Below, in pieces: positions 1 through 6,199 of a stretch of 6,259 nucleotides of DNA. A program made the translations under genes and the position numbers. Below the pieces are notes generated by a model, which was given only the letters and a program-made list of their open reading frames with translations, had not been told where the DNA came from and ran no database searches. How positions within the stretch are numbered: position 1 is the stretch's first letter; each line of letters opens with the position of its first letter. This stretch comes from an uncultured Muribaculaceae bacterium. GTDB lineage: Bacteria > Bacteroidota > Bacteroidia > Bacteroidales > Muribaculaceae. The stretch is taken from NCBI GenBank assembly GCA_905207535.1, contig CAJLLX010000109.1, positions 1-6,259 of the forward strand, read 5' to 3'.

Positions 1-51
1 ACGACCCCCTGATTAACAGTCAGGTGCTCTAACCAACTGAGCTACTGAAGC
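1..51 (-). tRNA. tRNA-Asn (GTT), 3' part cut by window edge
   Basis: Read on the minus strand, the sequence gives a 7-nt acceptor 5' strand (GCTTCAG, 51 to 45), TA, a D-stem GCTC paired with GAGC around an AGTTGGTTA loop, and an anticodon stem CCTGA/TCAGG closing the 7-nt loop CTGTTAA. The anticodon is GTT, so it decodes asparagine codons AAC and AAT. The variable loop begins at the window edge; the T-arm and 3' acceptor strand lie outside, so this is a partial view and not a broken gene. It is divergent from the frd operon and has its own promoter at 105-136. Confidence 0.93.
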
Positions 52-62
52 AATGCATGCGC

Positions 63-78
63 GCCGAATGGGTTCGGC
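63..78 (-). other. Perfect hairpin in the tRNA-Asn precursor leader
   Basis: GCCGAA at 63-68 and TTCGGC at 73-78 form a perfect 6-bp stem with a 4-base loop. It lies between the predicted tRNA promoter (105-136) and the mature tRNA 5' end at 51, so it would be in the 5' leader removed by RNase P. No T-tract follows it on either strand, so I do not call it a terminator. Any role in leader folding or processing is inference. Confidence 0.4.
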
Positions 79-104
79 AGGGCACCCCTCCGGGTTTTGC
101 GTTG

Positions 105-136
105 CAAAATTACATATGTTTTTTGACGTGTGCAAC
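105..136 (-). promoter_or_regulatory. Bacteroidetes-type promoter for tRNA-Asn
   Basis: On the minus strand a GTTG element (136 to 133) is followed after 20 bases by TAATTTTG (112 to 105). This is an exact match to the Bacteroidetes -7 box TAnnTTTG, with a 3-of-4 match to the -33 TTTG. The predicted transcript would start near 98 and give a leader of about 45-50 nt before the mature tRNA. Position, spacing and orientation all fit; the start site is inferred. Confidence 0.72.
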
Positions 137-152
137 TTTTTGCATAATTTTT
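122..152 (+). promoter_or_regulatory. Weak second plus-strand promoter candidate
   Basis: TTTG at 122-125 is followed after 19 bases by TAATTTTT at 145-152, seven of eight matches to the Bacteroidetes -7 box TAnnTTTG. It overlaps the tRNA promoter on the other strand and would place a start near 159, well upstream of the better candidate at 215-246. The region is T-rich, so a chance match is quite possible. Confidence 0.25.
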
Positions 153-160
153 TTTGCACA
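129..160. promoter_or_regulatory. Inverted repeat TGTGCAA-N18-TTGCACA (possible operator)
   Basis: TGTGCAA at 129-135 and TTGCACA at 154-160 are perfect 7-bp inverted copies separated by 18 bases. A third TTGCACA lies at 244-250 and overlaps the -7 box of the predicted frd promoter. The left arm overlaps the -33 element of the tRNA promoter. This arrangement could be a binding site for a dimeric regulator acting on both directions, but I cannot assign a regulator and the flanks are T-rich. Confidence 0.35.
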
Positions 161-214
161 TGGTGTGGAAAGCGGTGATTTTCGGGAAAGAATTAATGAA
201 ATAATTCCTTAATT

Positions 215-246
215 GTTGTAAGGGTTTGAATAAATGATTATTTTTG
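215..246 (+). promoter_or_regulatory. Probable promoter of the frdCAB operon
   Basis: GTTG at 215-218 is followed after 20 bases by TATTTTTG at 239-246, an exact match to TAnnTTTG. This is the same GTTG-N20 architecture as the divergent tRNA promoter. Transcription would start near 253, leaving a 5' UTR of about 235 nt before frdC that contains the G-rich tracts and the hairpin island. I found no good promoter match nearer to frdC. The -7 box overlaps a TTGCACA heptamer. Confidence 0.6.
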
Positions 247-256
247 CACATTATAA

Positions 257-302
257 GGGGGAGAGCGGGGAAACCGGGGGGAGGAAAAGGGAAAAATGGG
301 GG
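257..302 (+). other. G-quadruplex-capable tract 1 in the frd leader
   Basis: Five runs of three or more G (257-261, 267-270, 276-281, 289-291, 298-302) are separated by 5, 5, 7 and 6 bases, so the stretch satisfies the canonical G3+/N1-7 quadruplex pattern on the coding strand. It begins almost at the predicted transcription start and would be present in the frdC mRNA leader as well as in the non-template DNA strand. Folding is predicted from the pattern only. Confidence 0.5.
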
Positions 303-351
303 CCATCCGGGTCGGTCGCAGCAAGCCGTGACCCTACAATGAGATGAATAC
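303..351 (+). other. Non-purine island with a stem-loop inside the G-rich leader
   Basis: Between two purine-rich tracts is about 50 bp of mixed composition. GGGTC (309-313) pairs with GACCC (330-334), and GG (314-315) can extend the stem with CC (326-327) across a 2-base bulge, leaving a 10-base loop. A single-stranded tail ending in GAGATGAATA follows. It has no convincing ORF. It could be a leader regulatory RNA, a small RNA, or a copy of a dispersed intergenic repeat. I see no known riboswitch consensus. Confidence 0.35.
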
Positions 352-398
352 GGGGGCTGGGGAAGAAATTGGAGGAAAATCGGGGAGGGGAGGACTTC

Positions 399-435
399 GG
401 GAAGGGAAAGGGAAAGGGAAAGGGAAAGGAAGGGG
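399..435 (+). repeat. GGGAAA tandem repeat (G-quadruplex-capable tract 2)
   Basis: Four exact GGGAAA hexamers run from 404 to 427, preceded by GGGAA (399-403) and followed by GGAAGGGG. GGG runs separated by 2-3 A are a classic quadruplex pattern, and the block is also a simple repeat prone to copy-number change. It lies about 55-90 bp upstream of the frdC start codon. GGGG runs at 382-385 and 387-390 extend the G-rich zone upstream. Confidence 0.85.
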
Positions 436-488
436 ACAGGAGATACTGAAAAACTACTAACAAACTATAACTTAAAATCAAAACATTT

Positions 489-1337
489 ATGTGGTTAACA
501 TCCTCATCCATAGGCAGGAAACTGATTATGGCGCTTACAGGTGCCTTCCTTGTCCTATTCGTGACGTTTCACGTACTGATGAACGGAGTGGCACTGTTCT
601 GGCCGAGCGCCTACAATGAAGTGTGCCTTTTCCTCGGCGCCAACTGGTATGCTCTTGTGGGCACGCTGATACTGGCAGCCGGTTTTGTGCTTCACATTGT
701 GTATGCGCTGTGGCTTACGGTGCAGAACCGTAATGCGCGCGGCTCGGAGCGTTACGACGTGACCTCCCGTCCGGCTCAGGTGGAGTGGTCGTCGAAGAAC
801 ATGCTGGTGCTTGGCATCGTGGTGCTTGCCTTCCTGGTAATCCACCTGATCCAGTTCTGGAGCAAGATGCAGCTTGCCGAGATCTGCGGCTACGAGGCAG
901 TAGACGGCTGCCGTGGCGGTGAAGCTATTCCGCCTGCCGCCGGCACCTATTTCCTGGCCATGGCTTTCCGCCAGGTGTGGACTCTTCCGGTATATCTGAT
1001 CGCCTTCGTGGCACTGTGGTTCCACCTCACCCACGGCTTCTGGTCGATGATGCAGACTGTAGGCTGGAACAACGACGTGTGGATGAAGCGTCTGAAATGC
1101 ATCGGCAACTGGTGGGTAAGCATCGTGGTAGTGCTGTTTATGGCTGAGGCTATATGGTTTACCGTCGAGGCAAACCGCGGCACCTATTATGATTGCCCGG
1201 TGCTTGTAGAGCAGTATCAGGAGATGGCCGCCGAGGGTGAGGATACCTTCACTCAGGGTGCAGCTCCTTGTGCAGCCGCCGAGGCCGGATGCCAGCAGGC
1301 TTGCACAGAGAATGTAGACGTAATTGTAAACGATTAA
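489..1337 (+). CDS. frdC: Fumarate reductase / succinate dehydrogenase cytochrome b subunit
   Basis: Membrane anchor of the menaquinol:fumarate reductase complex; it binds two b haems and the quinone and passes electrons to the FrdB iron-sulfur clusters. Five hydrophobic helices are visible at about residues 11-33, 52-76, 104-126, 160-184 and 206-227. Candidate haem-ligand histidines are H28, H69, H119 and H179 or H182, one per helix I-IV, as in the single-anchor di-haem (Wolinella/Bacillus) class. The N-terminus MWLTSSSIGRK matches the Bacteroides family and supports the start at 489. The start is preceded by an AT-rich stretch with no Shine-Dalgarno, usual in Bacteroidetes. At 282 aa it is long for the family. 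The excess is a hydrophilic tail after about residue 228 with cysteines C236, C261, C268 and C272, plus a helix III-IV loop with C133 and C141. It is first in the operon, 13 bp before frdA. sdhC is a synonym; direction of catalysis is inferred from anaerobic physiology. Confidence 0.95.
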   Translation: MWLTSSSIGRKLIMALTGAFLVLFVTFHVLMNGVALFWPSAYNEVCLFLGANWYALVGTLILAAGFVLHIVYALWLTVQNRNARGSERYDVTSRPAQVEWSSKNMLVLGIVVLAFLVIHLIQFWSKMQLAEICGYEAVDGCRGGEAIPPAAGTYFLAMAFRQVWTLPVYLIAFVALWFHLTHGFWSMMQTVGWNNDVWMKRLKCIGNWWVSIVVVLFMAEAIWFTVEANRGTYYDCPVLVEQYQEMAAEGEDTFTQGAAPCAAAEAGCQQACTENVDVIVND

Positions 1338-1350
1338 TCACTGATCAGAT

Positions 1351-3378
<2,028 letters not shown>

Positions 3379-3391
3379 AAGCAACCACGTA

Positions 3392-3438
3392 GGAGACGGC
3401 CTTCGGCGGCTTCAGAGCGAAGCGCCGCAGCCGGCTCC
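3392..3438 (+). promoter_or_regulatory. Long GC-rich hairpin between frdA and frdB
   Basis: The 83-bp gap between frdA and frdB holds one imperfect stem. GGAG (3392-3395) pairs with CTCC (3435-3438), CGGC (3397-3400) with GCCG (3430-3433), CGGCG (3404-3408) with CGCCG (3423-3427) and CTTC (3410-3413) with GAAG (3419-3422) around the loop AGAGC. A few mismatches or single-base bulges interrupt it. No T-tract follows, so it is unlikely to be a full terminator. An mRNA processing, stability or partial attenuation element that sets the FrdA:FrdB ratio is plausible but unproven. Confidence 0.7.
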
Positions 3439-3461
3439 CACCAAATAACTCGAAACAACAT

Positions 3462-4217
3462 ATGGAAACGACAATCAATGTAAACTTGAAGATTTGGCGT
3501 CAGCGTGGTCCGAAAGAGCCTGGCAAGTTCGTCAAATATCGCGTAGAAAACGTGTCGACCGGCAGCTCGTTCCTGGAGATGCTCGACATGCTCAATCAGC
3601 AGCTGGTAGACAAGGGTGAGGAGCCTGTAGTGTTCGACAACGACTGCCGCGAGGGTATCTGCGGCATGTGCTCGCTGTATATCAACGGCCATCCCCACGG
3701 CCCGGTGCAGGGTATCACCACCTGCCAGCTCCACATGCGCAAATTCCACAACGAGGAGGAGATCACTATCGAGCCCTGGCGCTCGGCAGCCTTCCCCGTA
3801 GTGCGCGACCTGATGGTGAACCGCAACGCCTTCGACCAAATCCAGCAGGCCGGCGGCTATGTAAGCTTCAACTGCGGCGGTGCTCCCGATGCCAACAATC
3901 TGCCTATCTCGAAGGAGATCGCCGACGAGGCTATGGACTCGGCTACCTGCATCGGTTGCGGCGCCTGCGTGGCAGCCTGCAAAAATGGCTCTGCAATGCT
4001 GTTTGTCAGCGCCAAGGTGAGCCAGTTTGCCCTCCTTCCCCAGGGTCAGGTGGAGCGTGCCCGTCGCGCCCGCGCCATGGTGAAGAAGATGGACGAGCTG
4101 GGCTTCGGCAACTGCACCAACACCGGTGCCTGCGCCGCCGAGTGCCCGAAGAACATCTCGCTGAGCAACATCGCCCGCCTCAACCGCGAGTTTATCAAGG
4201 CAAAACTCGCCGATTGA
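3462..4217 (+). CDS. frdB: Fumarate reductase / succinate dehydrogenase iron-sulfur subunit
   Basis: Electron-transfer subunit linking the FrdC haems to the FAD of FrdA. The N-terminal ferredoxin domain carries the [2Fe-2S] ligands C62, C67, C70 and C88 (CREGICGMC plus a distal C). The C-terminal domain has CIGCGACVAAC, giving C163, C166, C169 and C173, and a second group C218, C224 and C228 ending in ECPK. By analogy with E. coli SdhB/FrdB, C163/C166/C169/C228 bind [4Fe-4S] and C173/C218/C224 bind [3Fe-4S]. All three clusters therefore look intact. The length of 251 aa is normal. The start at 3462 gives the expected N-terminal beta-strand (INVNLKIWRQ). It is the last gene of the operon and is followed after 24 bp by a strong terminator. 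sdhB is a synonym. Confidence 0.97.
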   Translation: METTINVNLKIWRQRGPKEPGKFVKYRVENVSTGSSFLEMLDMLNQQLVDKGEEPVVFDNDCREGICGMCSLYINGHPHGPVQGITTCQLHMRKFHNEEEITIEPWRSAAFPVVRDLMVNRNAFDQIQQAGGYVSFNCGGAPDANNLPISKEIADEAMDSATCIGCGACVAACKNGSAMLFVSAKVSQFALLPQGQVERARRARAMVKKMDELGFGNCTNTGACAAECPKNISLSNIARLNREFIKAKLAD

Positions 4218-4241
4218 TATCGGATAGAGACTTAAAATAAC

Positions 4242-4290
4242 GCCGTCCGGCCAATTGCTGCAAGGCAATCGGCCGGACGGCCTGTTTTTT
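4242..4290 (+). terminator. Rho-independent terminator of frdCAB
   Basis: An 11-bp perfect stem, GCCGTCCGGCC (4242-4252) with GGCCGGACGGC (4271-4281), continues after one mismatch with ATTGC/GCAAT around the loop TGCAAG. Six T follow at 4285-4290. Its position, starting 24 bp after the frdB stop, marks the end of the operon. Confidence 0.93.
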
Positions 4291-4322
4291 GGCGGAAGTG
4301 TGGGAAATGTTTTGTAATTTTG
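4288..4322 (+). promoter_or_regulatory. Candidate promoter for the GH95-like gene
   Basis: TAATTTTG at 4315-4322 is an exact match to the Bacteroidetes -7 box. The nearest upstream TTTG is at 4288-4291, using the last bases of the frd terminator T-tract, with a spacer of 23, somewhat longer than the usual 19-21. A start near 4329 would give a leader of about 115 nt that includes the GGAATTA repeats. The -7 match is convincing, the -33 less so. Confidence 0.5.
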
Positions 4323-4344
4323 TAGTTAGGAGGGGAGATAATTG

Positions 4345-4399
4345 GGAATTAGGAATTAGGAATTAGGAATTAGGAATTAGGAATTAGGAATTAGGAATT
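4345..4399 (+). repeat. GGAATTA heptamer tandem array, 7 full copies plus 6 bases
   Basis: Seven exact, uninterrupted copies of GGAATTA run from 4345 to 4393, followed by GGAATT at 4394-4399. The lack of any variation between copies suggests recent expansion by slippage. It lies between the candidate promoter (-7 box 4315-4322) and the start codon at 4444, so copy-number changes would alter leader length rather than promoter spacing. Confidence 0.97.
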
Positions 4400-4443
4400 G
4401 CAGGGCGGGGGATGAATGATAGAAGAAAGGAAAAAGATAGAAG

Positions 4444-5685
4444 ATGAAGAAATCGGCAAAAAGATGGGCTGCAGCAGTGGCAGCAGCCCTGATAATGATA
4501 AACGGATGGGGAGCAGATGGGGCTAACGGATGGGGAGCAGATGAGGGAAACGGCGCTGAGGGGACGCAGAAGGGGACCGAGGGGACGCAGAAGGGGACTG
4601 AGGACGTTCAGGAGGCGAGTGTGAGCTACCGGAAGGCGGCAACTACGGAGGGGGACGCCGTGAAGGTGAGCGACGGGGTGAAGGGAGCAGTGGTGTGGGG
4701 CAGTTTCCCGGATGAGAAGATAGTGATAGAGGATGGGGATGAGGAGTTGGCGAAGCTGACGATCAGACACTCCGTGCCGACAAAAAGCCGGGTGGTGGGG
4801 TATGAGCGAGGGTATGACGGGGAGAAGCACCGTGCATACACGCGGATACAGCTGAGCGAGGGGATGCGCGACCAGCAGGTGATGGCGTCGGGCGTGGATT
4901 CGGTGATAGTGATAGACTATGGTCGGGAGGTGCCGCTCAACTGCACGCTGTCGCTGACGTCGGACCTGACGAAGGATGTCACCTCGTTTGACGACCTGAT
5001 CACGATGAAGGGGAAGACGGGGAGCGGCGAGCGGTTCACGCTGCTGCTGAAGGTGCTTCCCGGCAAGGGAAATATCACCACCAACCCCGATGCGTCGCTG
5101 GCGCTCAACCATATGGACGGGGCGATGCTGGTGCTGACGACCCTGAAAGGGGACGACTGCGACGGCGACAAGGGGCTGATACGCATGTTTGAGGCCACGC
5201 TTGCGGCGGCCGACGGAGGAATTGACGGCTTCGGCAAGCCGGGGCGGTACAGCGCCGAGAATTTTACCGTCAGCGACAAGGCTCCCGGGGAGGAATATGC
5301 CGATGTGACGGCGCTGTGCACCAGTTTTTACCCTGTGGAACGGCCCGCGAAAGAGGGAGAGGAGCGCGTGATAGAGGAATGGCGCCAGGAGGTGCTGCGC
5401 TGCGCTCCCGGTAAGATAGTGTTCGTGCCCGGCACGGCGCTGAGCCACCCCGACGGCCAGACGGGCAAGGTGACGCTTCCCGGCGACATCAATGTGGTGT
5501 ACCATTGGGAGAAAGGGAAGGTGACGGGCGGATATGTGACCTACACGCCGTCTGACGAGATGTATCCGCGCGAGACCGACGTGGATCTGATAGTCAACGG
5601 CGAGTATCATCAGGCGCACCTCAAGGCATGGAAGCCGGTGCCGCTGGAAAATTTTGTGGAGCTCGTGCGGCCCTTTATAGAATGA
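4444..5685 (+). CDS. Secreted GH95-like protein lacking the catalytic barrel
   Basis: An N-terminal signal peptide is visible (KK..KR then a hydrophobic run, residues 9-19). It leads into a low-complexity region of two peptide repeats (residues 20-53). Residues 62-100 align without gaps to my recollection of the GH95 N-terminal signature (Y..PA...EALPLGNGRLGAMVFGG...E.I.LNE): key matches are Y62, G78, G81, A82, V84, W85, G86, E91 and I93. Residues 133-156 (TR...D.VIV) and 193-238 (ERF...KVLP...) match later strands of the same beta-sandwich. Residues 328-362 (ALSHPDG...PGD..V...WEKGK) resemble the GH95 C-terminal beta domain. GH95 enzymes are about 750-850 aa; here only about 50 residues separate the two beta regions, so the (alpha/alpha)6 catalytic barrel is absent. 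It is therefore probably a non-enzymatic, carbohydrate-binding or degenerate secreted protein. Of 17 isoleucines 12 use ATA, unlike frd. Family assignment is from motif memory, not a search. Confidence 0.65.
   Translation: MKKSAKRWAAAVAAALIMINGWGADGANGWGADEGNGAEGTQKGTEGTQKGTEDVQEASVSYRKAATTEGDAVKVSDGVKGAVVWGSFPDEKIVIEDGDEELAKLTIRHSVPTKSRVVGYERGYDGEKHRAYTRIQLSEGMRDQQVMASGVDSVIVIDYGREVPLNCTLSLTSDLTKDVTSFDDLITMKGKTGSGERFTLLLKVLPGKGNITTNPDASLALNHMDGAMLVLTTLKGDDCDGDKGLIRMFEATLAAADGGIDGFGKPGRYSAENFTVSDKAPGEEYADVTALCTSFYPVERPAKEGEERVIEEWRQEVLRCAPGKIVFVPGTALSHPDGQTGKVTLPGDINVVYHWEKGKVTGGYVTYTPSDEMYPRETDVDLIVNGEYHQAHLKAWKPVPLENFVELVRPFIE
4501..4543 (+). repeat. 24-bp in-frame tandem repeat (NGWGAD units)
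   Basis: A 19-base segment at 4501-4519 recurs exactly at 4525-4543, a period of 24 bp or 8 codons. It encodes NGWGADGA then NGWGADEG (residues 20-35), just after the signal-peptide core. The identical DNA indicates recent duplication. Confidence 0.9.
4558..4598 (+). repeat. 21-bp in-frame tandem repeat (EGTQKGT units)
   Basis: A 20-base segment at 4558-4577 recurs exactly at 4579-4598, a period of 21 bp or 7 codons. It encodes EGTQKGT twice (residues 39-52). It is a second, sequence-distinct repeat just downstream of the NGWGAD pair; together they make up the low-complexity linker before the beta-sandwich. Confidence 0.9.
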
Positions 5686-5707
5686 AAGGGATAGGGGGCG
5701 GAGGATT

Positions 5708-5727
5708 ATCACGCGAGCTCGCGTGAT
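5708..5727. other. Perfect 20-bp palindrome
   Basis: ATCACGCGAG (5708-5717) is followed directly by its exact reverse complement (5718-5727). It lies 22 bp after the GH95-like stop codon. As RNA it could form an 8-bp stem with an AGCT loop, but there is no T-tract, so it is not a standard terminator. A dimeric regulator site, a dispersed intergenic palindrome or a 3'-end stability hairpin are possible. Confidence 0.75.
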
Positions 5728-5778
5728 CACTGAACAGGCGGAGGAAAGGAGGGGAAAAGGAAGAGGGGAGGATAAAAG

Positions 5779-5928
5779 ATGGAAAAAGTAAAGGACATGA
5801 AAAAGAAATATGCGATGATGGCAGTGGCTGCGGTATTGGTGTGCAGCTGCGGCGAAAAGAGAAGGAGTGAAAAAGGTGAAAAAAGCCAAACTGGAGGCCG
5901 AAAATGCGCAACTCGACCTCGACCGTAA
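5779..5928 (+). pseudogene. Lipoprotein signal-peptide remnant (probable efflux membrane-fusion protein 5' end)
   Basis: From ATG 5779, or more likely the internal ATG at 5797, the frame encodes MKKKYAMMAVAAVLVCSCGE, a Bacteroidetes-type lipoprotein signal peptide with candidate lipobox cysteines in VLVCSCG. After about codon 30 it loses any protein-like character (KRRSEKGEKSQTGGR...) and ends at a TAA at 5926-5928, for 49 codons in all. The downstream bases encode a TolC C-terminus in another frame (+1 relative). A short lipoprotein signal of this type is typical of RND efflux periplasmic adaptors, whose operons end in a TolC-family gene. I therefore read it as the first ~30 codons of such a gene left by a deletion. 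A genuine 49-aa or 43-aa small lipoprotein is the alternative. Confidence 0.6.
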
Positions 5929-6196
5929 CCGGCGGCTGCTGTCGCTCGAAGCCCGTCAGGCCGCGGCGAATGTGGAAGACGGCTTTGCGATGATCGAGAG
6001 CGCCAATGTGGCCATGCGGCAGGCGGCCGAGAACCTGCGGGTGACCCACGACCGCTATGAGGAGCGGATGTGCCCGCTGTCGGACATGCTCGACGCGCAG
6101 ACGCAGTGGCAGAAGGCATCGGCCGATGTCATCGAGGCCCGTGCGCAATACAGGATATTCCTTACCAACTACCTGAAGGCGACAGGAAAGCTCTGA
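5867..6196 (+). pseudogene. TolC-family outer membrane efflux protein, C-terminal fragment
   Basis: The frame ending at TGA 6194-6196 encodes the last ~105 residues of a TolC-like channel. It shows KKVKKAKLEAENAQLDLDRN, then the coiled-coil helix with RQAAENLRVTHDRYEERM, the SDMLDAQTQWQKA turn and the RAQYRIFLTNYLKATGKL end, all typical of the second TolC repeat. Full-length members are about 420-480 aa, so some three quarters is missing, including the signal peptide and first helical/beta repeat. The frame is open back to 5819, but the codons before about 5858 encode the lipoprotein signal in another frame. The only start is a GTG at 5867, within the homology. With no export signal a product could not assemble in the outer membrane, so I call it a pseudogene. 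The junction lies in an A/G-rich stretch around 5855-5885. Confidence 0.82.
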
Positions 6197-6199
6197 GAT

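Noticed and set aside
251..511. Minus-strand 86-codon ORF with repeated FP residues
   Set aside because: The FPFPFP run is just the GGGAAA repeat read backwards, and the ORF overlaps the frdC start and the leader.
3392..3438. Intergenic frdA-frdB hairpin as an intrinsic terminator
   Set aside because: No T-tract follows, and frdB, needed for the complex, lies directly downstream with no promoter match in the gap.
3668..4240. Plus-strand 190-codon frame inside frdB, and similar frames inside frdA (1818-2018, 2988-3341)
   Set aside because: They are out-of-frame readings of genes with full cluster or active-site motifs, and their translations are arginine/proline-rich and lack any motif.
4345..4399. 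Heptamer array as a CRISPR array
   Set aside because: The units are 7 bp and contiguous with no spacers.
4384..5889. Minus-strand open frame (501 codons) spanning the GH95-like gene and both spacers
   Set aside because: It is H/R/P/L-rich, has no recognisable domain, and runs through the tandem repeats. The plus strand has a signal peptide and GH95-type motifs, so this is a shadow.
5779..6196. One intact small lipoprotein-TolC fusion gene
   Set aside because: The signal peptide and the TolC part are in different frames, and the first frame stops at 5926-5928.
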